From Phytophthora quininea (lineage: Eukaryota > Oomycota > Peronosporomycetes > Peronosporales > Peronosporaceae): a stretch of 64,000 nt of DNA. The translations under genes and the position numbers were made by a program. Below, one piece after another: positions 10,020 to 20,120 of the stretch. The stretch is from NCBI GenBank assembly GCA_011947345.1, contig JAAVTG010000670.1, positions 496,001 to 560,000 on the forward strand, written 5' to 3'. The notes under the pieces are model-generated. The model saw only the letters and a program-made list of their open reading frames with translations, searched no databases and was not told the DNA's origin. Position 1 is the first letter of the stretch. Each line of letters begins with the position of its first letter.

Positions 10020-12126
10020 TTACGCAGCCTGGCGAGGGTGCAGATCATCCCTAGTCAGCATCAAACTCTGCGCTACATTTTTCATGACCCATTGCACTTC
10101 TGTCGGAGCTTCTAGCTTTCGGGATCGAAGAAGAGGAGACATTGAGCCATCCAAGTCGGTCACGCTGTCCTCGTCTAACCACCGCGTAGGTTTTGTTTGG
10201 TCGTCCTCCTGTTCGTTGTCTGCAGTTGCAAACCCGTCATCCGCGTAGTCAATGATATCGGCATCCGAGTCGTCAAAGTCCTCACTGTATTGTGTACCGC
10301 TCCGATCGAAGTAGTCCGATGAGCCATCGCTGTAGAAGTTCTCCTCGGCTTCGTATTCACTCTGGGACGTGTCCGCAGATGCATCGCTGTCGGCACTGTC
10401 CGCATCGAGCTCATGTTCTCGCATCATGCAGCTTTCACTGAGCGACGGCGTGTCTGTCCCCTCCGACCCATCGTCATCTAACGACAACGTCGACAACTCG
10501 ACGCCATTCCCGTCATGCAAAAGCGTGAACGTCCTTCGGTTGGCGTGGTGTGACCTCTTTGTCGGAACTGATCGAGGTTTCGATCCGTTGAAATGCTTTC
10601 GGGCTGCTTGGAGCCGTAGTCGATCTGCAAGCTGTCGATGCATTCCTCGCTGTACTCGTTTTGGAAATTCGGACTCATTTCCACCGCTTCGGAATAAAAG
10701 CGTGCGTCGGGGTCGTCGTCTTTGATTTCATAGGAGCTGGAGTGATTTCCTTCGTCCGCGTTTTCGCCAGAATTTACCCAGGCCACAGGATGACCATGCT
10801 GCGAAGCTCGTCGTGCTTTTGGCCGTATGGGAGAAACCACGGAACCAAAAGTTCTTCCTCGATTTCACCTTTGCCATATAGCTGTGGCAGTGGATGCGGT
10901 TTATCCTCTGCACACACGAGCGGCTCGGGGTCGTGCTGCGCTCTGGAGGTCGGAAATGTAGCTGAGTCTCCTCGAGTATGCTAGCGTCAAGCAATTCCAG
11001 CTCGTTGCGCACGTCCGCGTCGTCGTTGTCTCCGCTAGGAGTTTGTACTGGCAGCCATTGGATCGGCGCCACACGTGAATCTTGACGAGCAAAAGGTCTG
11101 TCTCCAGTCGGTGATTGAGACGACGCGCTCGATAAGCGCATTTTCGTTTTTCCCCGGATGAGCGGCGAGCAGATCCATTCTTGGGGTGCAGCCGACGCCT
11201 TCCGTTTGCACTTGCAGGACCGTGCGGCCTTCGCGCCACAGGGTTGAGAATTTTCACTTTGAACGAGCCCCCGAAGCTACAAGCCCCTCCATGTGATGCC
11301 GAATGTAAGGAGTCGCGAATATTTCCTCCATACTGGGTCTTCGCTCAGGGTCTTTGTCCAGCAGCTTTCGCAGCAGTTCTGACACCTCTTTGTCGTAATG
11401 TGGCGGCACTGGAGCGAAATCTTGCTGCACGATTTTCAGAATCAGTGTGAGTATATTGGGGGCATCGAAGGCGTGGCGCAGCGCGAGCATCTCGTAGAAG
11501 ACGCACCCCAAGGACCATACGTCGCTCGCGTACGAGTACGGCTTGCTCTCGCAAACCTCCGGACTCATGTAGTACGGGGTGCCGACCACCGTTTTCGCCT
11601 GGTCCAGTGTCGAGTCCAGTGTCTTGGCAATGCCAAAGTCTCCCAGTTTGACCACGTTCTCGGTCGTCAAGAAAACGTTGCTCGTCTTCAAATCGCGATG
11701 CAGCACTCGTTGACTGTGCAAGTATTTGATGGCCATGGCCATCTGCACAAACCAGTCGAGCACCTGGCTGATGGGGAAGAACCCGCTGGGGTCTGCAGGG
11801 TCCTTCTCCTTGCCCAGTGCCTCCTCTCGGATCTTCTGCTGCTCCTTAATCTTGCCAGCGAGGTCTCCTCCGTCGCAATAGGCCATGACGATGTGCAGCA
11901 CGTTGTCCACCACAAAGTTCTCCTTGTACTCGACCACGTTCGGGTGCTTGAGCTTGGCCAGCAGATCAACTTCGGCGAACGACTGGTCCTTCTCCTTGGC
12001 GGATAAGAGCTCCATCGGGATCTTCTTGACCACGTAGCGCTGGTGCTCGTCGGCCTTCTCGACAACCAGATGTGCCGAGCCGTAGCTGCCGCGGCCGATG
12101 CACTTGAGCTCCTGGAAGCGGTCCAT
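10020..12126 (-). CDS. NEK-like serine/threonine protein kinase with long acidic C-terminal tail
   Basis: Residues 1-270 are a protein kinase domain: glycine loop GRGSYGSAH (11-19), VAIK-type lysine in RYVVKKI, catalytic loop HRDLKTSN, DFG in KLGDFGIAK, and GTPYYMSPE in the activation segment. The NEK pattern is clear (RGSYG, HRDLKTxNVFL). After the kinase come a basic stretch with Ser, and then a highly acidic Ser/Asp region including YFDRSGTQYSEDFDDSDADI. The tail lies in changing frames. Breaks near 11270, 11153, 10929, 10778 and 10602 are each repaired by one extra base in a G or C run, giving one continuous protein of about 700 residues ending at 10020. NEK kinases act in mitosis and cilia; the specific role here is unknown. 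Confidence 0.82.
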
Positions 12127-12216
12127 GGGAGTGGCGATCTTCTCGCAAGTCTACGACCCTTCAGGATCGTGTCCAAGATGGCAAGAGAGCTGTAGCGCTA
12201 TGGGGACGATGAGTCC

Positions 12217-12417
12217 GTGGAGAAGAGCGAACGGCAAGGGCCTCCGCCGCCAGACTCTAGCTCTGGTAGCGCGGCGAATTCTGGGAATGTCTGGGGGTGG
12301 AACTACTTTGACCGTTGCGAAGTCGAGGCGCCGGATTTTACGGAATATGAAGGATCGAAGGATCCCGCGCTAGTGTCCTCCAGGACGCACCACAGAGCAA
12401 TGCAGATGGACGACTAG
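12217..12417 (+). CDS. Small hypothetical ORF, possibly the 3' end of a broken gene
   Basis: Sixty-six codons ending at TAG 12417. The C-terminal half, including NVWGWNYFDRCEVEAPDF, has unusually protein-like composition with clustered aromatic residues. The frame is preceded by an in-frame TAG near 12194, after MAREL. It sits head to head with the kinase gene. I do not recognise a family. It could be the last exon of an unseen gene, a relic, or chance. The remainder of 12127-12757 shows nothing else convincing. Confidence 0.3.
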   Translation: MEKSERQGPPPPDSSSGSAANSGNVWGWNYFDRCEVEAPDFTEYEGSKDPALVSSRTHHRAMQMDD

Positions 12418-12757
12418 CTGTCGTTAGCTGCATCAAGTACAGCGACTGGCTTGGATTGCGACCCGGGGACGAAATACCTTGTCAGGACAAATGGTAACGT
12501 GCTTGTCGATGCAAGTATCTTCTGCAACTGTAAACATAAGAGACGCTCACTCAGCACTAGTGGGGTCTCTTGCGCAAGTATCAACGCGTATAGCCGATCT
12601 GTACATGTGCCACACGGCATCGCTGTATTCATCCATCGCGTCCTGCAGCTTTCACTTTTTCTCTTTCTCTTCTTCTTTTCCAAGTATCCCGCGGATAGTC
12701 GACGCCTGTAAGCTGCATCCACGGCCCTGCATTTATTGCTGAGTATGTGCTGCGCTC

Positions 12758-13142
12758 TTAATTAATGCCCTCCCCGTGGGCGTCGTCTCCGCCGTGACGA
12801 GCAGCAGCCTCCTCCTTGGCCTTTTGAGTCAGGACCACGTTCATGCGCGTCAACTGGTCGGCACATACAAGCACACTGTGAGTGATTCAAGTCTCCAGCG
12901 CTCCAACTTTTGCTGCGTGTGTACCTCCTTCCTGTGGTGCAGGCACTCCAAATAGTCCTCCACCTGCGCGCCGCACTGGCCCGAGTACTCGGTGTCCTTC
13001 TGCAGAGCGGAGTCAAAGCGTCAGTCTGTTAGCAGGCCAGCAGGGGAGAGCTCCGTCTCGGACGTACGCTGCACTGCTCGACATCCTTCCAGAACTGGTA
13101 GCAGCGGCCCTCGCGGCCCTTGAATCCGAAGCCCGACGACAT
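12758..13142 (-). CDS. NDUFS5: NADH dehydrogenase (complex I) 15 kDa subunit NDUFS5-like
   Basis: Spliced product of about 81 residues, exons 13142-13068, 12999-12925 and 12853-12758, with two introns. The twin Cys pattern is GREGRCYQFWKDVEQC followed by CGAQVEDYLECLHHRKE and then a charged C-terminal helix (LTRMNVVLTQKAKEEAA). This is the CHCH-like NDUFS5 pattern; the phrase ECLHHxKE is characteristic. The protein is an accessory subunit on the intermembrane-space side of complex I, imported by the Mia40 disulfide relay. All three exons are too short to be obvious as open frames. The second intron could end at an earlier AG (about 12876), but the acceptor at 12854 keeps the frame. Divergent from the PAP2 gene with 262 bases between starts. 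Confidence 0.85.
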
Positions 13143-13404
13143 GCTTGCGGCGGCTGGTATGAGAGGCTGGGAATTGCTGTGCTACACCCCCGAACCGCAC
13201 TTGGATAAAGTATCGACGGAAACGACGTGTGATTGGACGAAAATCCCGATGACTCCTCACACGTCGCAGATTATGCGGTTCACGGCAACAACTTGCCTTG
13301 TCTCTTCCTTGGCCTCATCGCTCGCCGTTGCGCGCAGTTCTCCGCCCCGCCGAACGCACACAAGCAGATTCACCTGATCGCACCAAAGACTCCATCGACA
13401 GACC

Positions 13405-14277
13405 ATGCAACGCCGACGAACAAACCTCTTTGCCAACGCTGCTGCATTGCTGCTGCTGGCTCTTCTCGCTCCGTCGCTGACATCGGCCAAGGACCCACCG
13501 TGCTCCAGTGCCGAAGAGTGCTGCTCGCTGTGCGGAGACGACTCGGAGCGCTGCGCGCGCGGCCCGTGCAGCATGAACATGGTTACGCGCACCTTTTTCA
13601 GCATCAGCGCGCCTACTGAGAGCGTGGGCTTCTGGGACGTCGTCTTCTCCTTCTATGGCATGGTGCCCTACCTCGTGCCGATCGCCATCGCGCTGGAGCT
13701 CATCTTGCACCGCCGCAGCTGGACGCGCGTGTTCGCCTTCCTCTTCATCCCGATCTTCGCCATCGTCAACGCGGTCATCCTGGTCAAGAGTTTGGGCGAG
13801 TGCAGCGAGTGCGACCGCCCGTGCGGGAGCTGCGTGTCCAGCAACGGCATGCCCTCAGGCCACGCCACCAACGCCATCGGGCTCTGCTTGTGGATGATGC
13901 TAGAGACGATCCTGGGCGTCGGCAAGCGGTGGAAACTGCTCGCAAAGGTTGCTACGTGCGCCGGGCTCGTGCTGCTCTTCGTTCCAGTGCCGTACAGCCG
14001 AATGTACTTGGGCGACCACACAAAACTGCAGGTGGTCATTGGCAGCGTCGACGGCGTCGTATTCGGACTCATCTACTTTTTCGTGCTGCGCTATGTGGTC
14101 GGAAAGCGGCTGCCAGGCGCCACGGAGCGGATGAAAGAGGGTCGACTCAAGTTCCTGAACATGGCCAACGACTTTTACACCGTCGAAGCGGATCGCCCCG
14201 CGAGCTTGGCGCCGTTGGCGAGTGCCGATCAGTACACTGCATCCGAGTCGCCACGGAAGTTAGAAGGAGGCAACTAG
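13405..14277 (+). CDS. PAP2-superfamily lipid phosphatase, copy 1
   Basis: 290 residues, single exon. An N-terminal signal-like hydrophobic segment (AALLLLALLAPSLTSA) is followed by a Cys-rich luminal stretch CCSLCGDDSERCARGPC. Several transmembrane helices follow, with PAP2 motif C2 PSGHATNAIG near residue 150 and motif C3 SRMYLGDH near residue 198. The usual motif C1 is altered to a Cys-rich ECDRPCGSC. PAP2 enzymes remove phosphate from lipids such as phosphatidic acid, sphingosine-1-phosphate or polyprenyl diphosphate; the substrate here cannot be read from sequence. A paralogue at 39034 shares the Cys-rich N-terminal block and the same motif order. The start at 13405 gives the signal segment. 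Confidence 0.85.
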   Translation: MQRRRTNLFANAAALLLLALLAPSLTSAKDPPCSSAEECCSLCGDDSERCARGPCSMNMVTRTFFSISAPTESVGFWDVVFSFYGMVPYLVPIAIALELILHRRSWTRVFAFLFIPIFAIVNAVILVKSLGECSECDRPCGSCVSSNGMPSGHATNAIGLCLWMMLETILGVGKRWKLLAKVATCAGLVLLFVPVPYSRMYLGDHTKLQVVIGSVDGVVFGLIYFFVLRYVVGKRLPGATERMKEGRLKFLNMANDFYTVEADRPASLAPLASADQYTASESPRKLEGGN

Positions 14278-14879
14278 GTGAAAGACATGTTGCTTGACTA
14301 GCGACAGAAGTAGAAACGATAATTATCTTTATGAGCGCAAGGAGTTGGCTAATTCGATCGTTGTGAACCTGACTTATTCTGCTTTCAGCACCATTGGAAT
14401 TGGCGTTAGGTGGTTCATTTTGGAGGCCTTGCAAGGTTTACTTTTTCAAAACTACGCAGCCCCGCTGCAGGAGCCCACTAGCCCGGTTAGATCTCATCAA
14501 TGGCAGACATCGCTTCACGGCAGCGTCAAGATCATGGGAAAGAAGGTAGCCGAGACCACCAGCGACGACAAAGAAAAGAAGACCAAGGAGGAACTCGCTC
14601 AATGCTGCTGGGATTTCCATTGGGAATTTCATTCTGTGCGGTAATAGATAAAACGGCGACGTGTTTGCGATGCATAGATCCTTTACGATACGGCACGTCA
14701 CCAAATTTCTTTGCTCCAAACGGAACGAGAAACAGTGCGAGCGATAGTTCTTTCTCAGTGAAAATAGCAGTGTCTCCTGAGCCTTTTGGAATTTTGCAGT
14801 CGATCACGGTCAGGAACCAAACCGAGCAATCTCCAATGTCGAGACGATCGCCTCGTTTTAGCCCGTATTCCACGCGTGG
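14278..14879. other. Unresolved degraded sequence left of the hAT fragment
   Basis: Short open frames on both strands overlap here. A plus-strand stretch from 14535 begins MGKKVAETTSDDKEKKTKEEL and a minus-strand stretch 14873-14590 contains GDCSVWFLTVIDCKIPKG. Both look protein-like but neither is extended by its neighbours and I recognise no family. It is probably relic transposon DNA at the edge of the island. Confidence 0.3.
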
Positions 14880-15114
14880 TACACCGCAGCCGTTTTCTCA
14901 ATCGCCAGCTGCTACACACCGTTTACAATCAAGACGGAATGTGGGCAGTGGTGGATGCTCGGCTCACGTGCTCAATTTACTCATGAAGGATGTCTGTAAG
15001 TTTCCGTCGATCAAAGCTATTCATTCTAGAGCGGTCGCACTTGCTCGATTTGTTCGTGATCACGTGGCTTTACTGGATGAGTTTAAGCGTCTACAGGATG
15101 GGGTCCGTCGAATT
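14880..15114 (+). mobile_element. hAT transposase gene, left fragment
   Basis: The plus-strand frame contains GGCSAHVLNLLMKDVCKF and RAVALARFVRDHVALLDEFKRLQ, a typical hAT ribonuclease-H-fold region just ahead of the conserved TRW box. Coding sense stops abruptly at 15114, exactly where the Harbinger terminal repeat begins, and resumes at 20159. It is therefore the 5' side of one interrupted transposase gene. Confidence 0.75.
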
Positions 15115-15152
15115 GGGCACCTTCCACAACCATTCTAAAACGGTTTAAGGCA
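15115..15152 (+). repeat. Left terminal inverted repeat of the Harbinger-like element
   Basis: Starts GGGCACCTTCCACAAC and pairs with the reverse complement of 20121-20158. The first 16 positions differ at one base, and the rest, through the shared TAAAA and TTTAA blocks, aligns with small gaps. Confidence 0.8.
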
Positions 15153-15189
15153 ACCCTAACCGCATCATTAAACGCCGCATTAAACGACA

Positions 15190-15234
15190 CGAATTGTTTG
15201 ATCGCCTATCTCTTTAATGTCATCAAACAATTCG
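15190..15234. repeat. Subterminal hairpin of the Harbinger-like element
   Basis: A perfect 13-base inverted repeat, CGAATTGTTTGAT at 15190-15202 and its complement at 15222-15234, is separated by 19 bases. Together with the nearby CATTAAACG motifs (15160-15188 and again near 20107-20131) it may be part of the transposase or Myb-like protein binding region. Confidence 0.65.
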
Positions 15235-15329
15235 GCGTTTTAGTTTTAGTCAGGTGTTTTATGCCGCCCTGGAGCTGCAACCTGAACCCCGCAACGCGCA
15301 ACCGGTTTGAATAAGCGATCTTCTGCGGG

Positions 15330-16828
15330 CGCGAAATTCCGCGCGCTTTTCGACCCGAAGCTCACTTTCGAAGACGCCGAGCCGGAGACGCACTGCTTGG
15401 TGACCGAGACGGTAAATTTGTAGTGGGCCTGCTGTTGCTATCGCTGGCTGACTACTTGTTCTACCTTCTAGCTCAACGATGACGATAACCAACACACGCA
15501 AAAGGAGCCCCGGTGCCAGCAGAGACCCCATCGAGAGCCTTGAGCCGTCAAAGGCCTTGAAGACCGCCAAGACGATCTCGCCGTCAATATCGAGTCGCTC
15601 CCAGTCAACGATGATCGCGCTGTCGGGCGCCCCGAAGACCGCCTCACGGTCGTCGTCGTGCAGATCGCCGTGGAAGACGAGATCGACGACAGCCTCGCCG
15701 TCGTCACTGCGAAACTCCCCACTGAGTCAACGCCGCTCTCCGTCTCGCGTGACCACTAAAACTGCTGCCACCGTGGGAATCCGCTCAACCTCCATGTGCG
15801 CGCCCGTGCAGCCCGTCGACCAGGGCGAAGAACCAGCATATGCAGCAACCAGGGCAAGTTTGTTGTCCGCCCCTGCGAGTCCATCGCTCGAGGCCTGCGA
15901 GGCCTGTCGACGTCGCGATCTCACAAGAAGCCCGCCGACAGATTCTTACGCCCAACCTACGCTTCCTGCTCCACGCAATCGGGCTACCCGTCCGACGTGA
16001 CACGTCGGCACTCGTTGGACAGCCAACACTCCGTCGTCTCGGGATGCGCCACGCCACTTCCAGAGCCCGTTGATGCTCACTCTTCGCAAGAGACGCTGAC
16101 CCAGTCGCTGCCTGGAACTCCAAGTAACTCTCAAGGTTTGTCTTCACCAGCGAATAGTCCGCCGCCAGAGTGGCAACCAGCGTCATGGCCGGTGTATGTG
16201 AGAAGCATACTGAAGCACGCCAACCTCGAGTTGGAAGTTTGAGGCCCAACCTGTGAGGCCGCGCTGTCGCTGTGCTCGACGTTGCAGCGCATTTACTTGC
16301 AGCAATGCTCGCAGCAACAGGTTTTGTCGAGAAGACAACTGCGCATTCAACGGAGACTGTGAGAATGCGCTCCGAGAGAACCCTGACCTGGTGCTCTGTA
16401 CCAACCGACGCACTGGGGAATATGGCATCACCACTGTTGGACTTATTCCAAGCGGAGAGGTGATCGGACAGTATTTCGGCCATTTCATGGGGGTTGGTGA
16501 TGTGCCCAATCGCGCGGCATCGGATAACGGCTACCGCATGCTTCTCGAGACAACGTCGCTAGACGGGAGGAGCGTCGTGATCGATGCGCTCTGGTGTGGC
16601 GGAAAGATGAGGTTCTTAAACCGTCACTGTGACGCGAACTGTCGTTTCCAAGAGGTACAGGTCGGCGATGAACTAACGGTTGTGTGCGTCACGCAGCGCA
16701 ACGTTCTGACCGGAGAGAGCTTACGGTTTCCTACGGAGATCAGCTCTGGTTCCTGTGTCGCTGTGGGTGGTGGGGCTGCCAGCACCGATACTTGCAGGAC
16801 CTCTAGTGCGTCGCATTCCAGACCTTAA
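15330..16828 (+). CDS. SET-domain (histone-lysine methyltransferase-like) protein carried by the Harbinger element, frame-disrupted 5' part
   Basis: The C-terminal frame from about 16200 to 16828 encodes a cysteine-rich pre-SET-like segment (CRCARRCSAFTCSNA, FCREDNCAFNGDC) and a SET domain. The SET motifs include YGITTVGLIPSGEVIGQYFG, a GYRM box and IDA...MRFLNRHCDANC, the last matching the family's cofactor/lysine-site signature. SET enzymes use S-adenosylmethionine to methylate lysines, usually of histones. The upstream part, Ser/Pro/Thr-rich and poorly conserved, runs in several frames from about 15330. An intron is likely near 15413-15472, and breaks lie near 15530, 15760 and 16235. A stop at 16826 ends the product soon after the domain. 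Whether it is active cannot be told. Confidence 0.68.
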
Positions 16829-17056
16829 GTGCTAGCGGTGCAAATAACTTGTGTTCAGTATACCATGTGATGCTCATTTAACTTGATATTTGTATACTCG
16901 ACCTTTTCCTCCCGTTTTCAATACAAACTCTGAGCCATGCTACTTGGTGCATTCTGGATTTCGTCAAGAAGAGGGACAATCATGAAGGTCTGATCGCTGT
17001 CTGTGTCTGTCTAACAGAAGCTGCAGTGCTAACAGTGTGTGCTCGTCCTGTTGCAG

Positions 17057-18520
17057 CAAAAGGGTCGGCAGGTTGGATACAAGAACTATAGCGTGCACGA
17101 AGTCATTATGCTGTGCCTTACAGTTCAAGAGCTCAAGCCGCTGGGTGGAAACCACTGGGAGCGAGTCAAGTACGTCTACGACGAGGGACGTCCGAGGCAC
17201 TGGCCAAACCGTACTGCTGGATCACTCAAGCGCAAGTTCAAGGAGCTGGCGGGGACTTCCAAGCCGACGGGCGAAGCCAAAATGCCCTTCCACGTAGCTC
17301 TCGCCAAGACTGTGAAGCAGACAGTGGATGAAGACACTTCTGTACGGACCCTGGACGACGGCCTGGATGATGGCAAAGATGACGACGAATCCTGAAGCGT
17401 GTCGCTCATGCCGCACGCGCAAAGGCTGACAAAGCCATGACAGATCTTCGGAACGAGGAGAGGTCTCAGCACGAGGCTGTGGGGAGGATGCTTCTGCTGA
17501 TGAAGAGGAGATCGATGAATACTCCCAGCTAGAAGTATAGGAAGGAGGAGCGGCTAGGTCCAGTGAGCCAGACGTTGGAAACACGGAGGGGAATTCGCAC
17601 CACTGCACGGGTCAGACACAATTTTACGACGAGATGGCACCATGATTGACGTGGCGGTGGCTGCTGAGTTGGGGCTTTCTGAGGAGTCCTACGACGAAAA
17701 GGACGAAGAGGAGAAGCCTGCGCCGCCGCCGATTGTTGAACCAAACGGAGTCGGGTTCTCCAGCGCTCAAAGTCCAACGGCTGCCACCATCCAAAGTCAG
17801 GCGTCTGCAACTTCCGCTATGACCCCAACACGAAATCCCATGGGCAGGCCCAAACGGCCGAGGAACGGTGAGCGGCCGACGGTCACCAGCCCTTCAAAAG
17901 AACCCCTCCAGCGCGACCCAGCAAAGGCCGCGGCCGACGCTCGTGAAAAGAAGGCAAACCCGAAATTGGGAGCTATCTCCGCACGTTTGGGTAGCCAAGA
18001 CCTTCGCGTCTTCAGAGATAACATTGCGACGCTCGCAAAGCAATCGGCGAGCGATGCATCTGCGCAATCCACAGAGAACGCTTACAGCAAATCGAAGCGA
18101 GTTCGGACCGCTCGCAAGTTGAGCGACATGGACAAAACTCTGGCGGCGGTCGAACAGCGGCAGTCATCTGGCCGAAGTGAGATTATGGAGATGATGCTAC
18201 TGTTTCGTGAGGAGTCCAAGCGAAAAGAGGCGGCCGGTGCAAAGCGGCGTCGCGAGGAACGACTCGAGAGAGGCAGCTGAAAGACGTGAACGGAAAGACC
18301 GTGACCGAGCGAGGGCGAAGAGATGGAAGCGACTGAAGCGCGTCGACAGCGGGAACTCGACGACGCGAGACTCGAACGCGAGGAGAGATACCGGGCAGAG
18401 TCGGCAGCTCAATCGCTGCGAACCGAGCAGTGGGAGCGAGAGCGCGAAGAGAATCGTCGTCGCTATGAGCAACGGCTCGAGCTCGACCGCGAGGAAGCAA
18501 AAATCGCCATGACCAAATGA
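17057..18520 (+). CDS. DUF6818 / Myb-like protein of the Harbinger element, with frame breaks
   Basis: After an AG acceptor at 17056 the frame reads KGRQVGYKNYSVHEVIMLC...LGGNHWERVKYVYDEG...RTAGSLKRKFKELAGTSKPTG. This tri-helical Trp/Phe-spaced domain is the oomycete DUF6818 type, related to Myb/SANT. An acidic linker follows, then a Ser/Pro/Thr-rich middle (from MIDVAVAAELG at 17642) and a charged coiled-coil tail ending AMTK at 18520. Frame breaks near 17392 and 17482 are each repaired by one base in a C or G run; others lie near 17530-17640 and 18280. In Harbinger elements a Myb-like partner binds the ends and brings in the transposase, so that role is inferred here. The first exon upstream of 17057 is not resolved. 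Confidence 0.65.
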
Positions 18521-18595
18521 TGCTGATGTTTTCAGCAATGCAAAGAAGTGAGAGAAACACGCTCATCGTCTCAGTTAACAGCAGCTATCTCCAGA

Positions 18596-19882
18596 TTATC
18601 TTCTACACCAAAAAAAAGTTGTGCGGATCTGACTTATCTCTAGAGCTCGCACCCGGTAGTTCGACAGCCTGAAGAGGTTGTCCAAGCGCAGCGAGCGTTT
18701 CTCTTTGCTCGGCGGCAGTGGCACCATAATCTCTCGTAGACTTTCTCTACAGAGCCCATTCCCCACTCCGCCGCTTGCCGAATCGAAGTGATAGCTGCTA
18801 ACAGAGTACTTGCTGATACTCGCACCGACGGTAGCAGTCGCCCAAGATCACCGTCCTTCAAGGGCGTCAAGATGCGGCCAGTCATGAGCCCAGAACATGG
18901 GAAGGCGCTGTCGGCTGTGACGCCATAGCGCATGTCCGGGCAGAGCTCAGCATCCAACAGGTTATCGCGAAACTCGACGCAGTTCTCTGCGTCATTCCAG
19001 CTTCCAGGGCAGTTGTGCTTCGCCCAAACAATGAGACCATCCGCACTAAAACAAAGCGTTCCTGTGACAAAGACGTCATGTAGCCAGCCGTTGTAGAACG
19101 CATTCTGGACATCGGGATCAGCTGGGTGCAGCACCTGATCGCCATCGAACAACTCCAGTTAGCATGGTAAATTCACCTAAACAACAATAGTGCAGTGTCA
19201 CCTTCAGATTTTTCCCGTCAATAAATCCCCAGGTGAACTGCAGCAGCGACTGGCGAAGGGCAGTCAGCTTGGCCAGTGCGCGTTGGCGAGTGCCAGAAGG
19301 CCACCAGATGCGGGCAGGGTAGAAGCTGGATAGGGATTTGCCCAGAGCCTCCTCGGCAGAGTTGAGCACGCGACTCAAGGTCGCTGGTGGAGCTCCAAAG
19401 AAAACACACGCCATCTTCGCATGAAGGGGTTCACGTAGAAGACCGAAACGATGGCAAGAGCCTGATGCTTGAACTTCAGCCGCGGAGGCCGCCCACCCTT
19501 CTTACTGTAGCCAGGCAGCCGGTAGAACAAGGAGAACTGCTCCAGCAAGGACTGGAACGACGACCTGGCAGCACAAGCAGTCAGCGCAGCTGTAGTTAGC
19601 TTAGCTAGTACGGTAAACGGCATAATCGACGGACCTATCGAGACTAGTGAAGTGTATGAGGTTCTCGTCAGTGCCCTCCCGCCACATTTTCGTCCAGTCC
19701 GAGTCGCAGGGCTCAGGAATGCATTCAAGCGTCGCGTAGTGACGCACCCGAAGCAAGCTCCGACGCTCATGCCGCAGAATTTCCTGGCGGAGCTTCCTGC
19801 GTAGCTCCTGGAGCACCAGAACGAGGCGGTCGCGCGTGCGTAAGTGTAAGGCTATCATCGCCAACAGACCTGCTCCGCGCAT
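18596..19882 (-). CDS. PIF/Harbinger DDE transposase (DDE_Tnp_4 type), disrupted
   Basis: The minus-strand order is: N-terminal MRGAGLLAMIALHL...TKMWREGTDENLIHFTSLDR; an intron of roughly 80 bases (donor near 19635, acceptor near 19560); then SFQSLLEQFSLFYRLPGYSKKGGRPPRL. Next come ACVFFGAPPATLSRVL and IDGKNLKV holding the first catalytic Asp, a short second intron near 19200-19150, and FYNGWLHDVFVTGTLCFSADG...WAKHNCPGSWNDAE with the second Asp region. VTADSAFP and the tail end in RVRALEISQ. Breaks near 19420 and 18724 are one-base losses; the latter is repaired by one base in a C pair (plus strand). The gene is convergent with the DUF6818 gene. Coding capacity is nearly complete, so the element may be fairly young. 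Confidence 0.78.
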
Positions 19883-20120
19883 CGCTTGTCAAATTTCGAA
19901 TTTGATGCGGGGTCTTCGCGCTCGCCAAAGATCGCAAAAGCTGTTGACTGATACAAATGTTGTCCGGTCTGAATTGACCTGATGATGCATCGTAAGCAAG
20001 AGAGTGGGGCAATCACAACTGGTCAGATTAAAAGTCTTTATGACGGTTTTGGTAGTACGTTTTTGGCCAAGCTGGTGCGGGCGAAATCGACGTCCCCTAA
20101 CCCCAGCATTTAAACGCTCC

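Noticed and set aside
12414..12742. Small ORFs upstream of NDUFS5
   Set aside because: They overlap in three frames and both strands with hydrophobic low-complexity composition and no motif.
14438..14719. Minus-strand ORF with a hydrophobic helix
   Set aside because: It overlaps other weak frames, has no conserved motif and lies in transposon-edge sequence.
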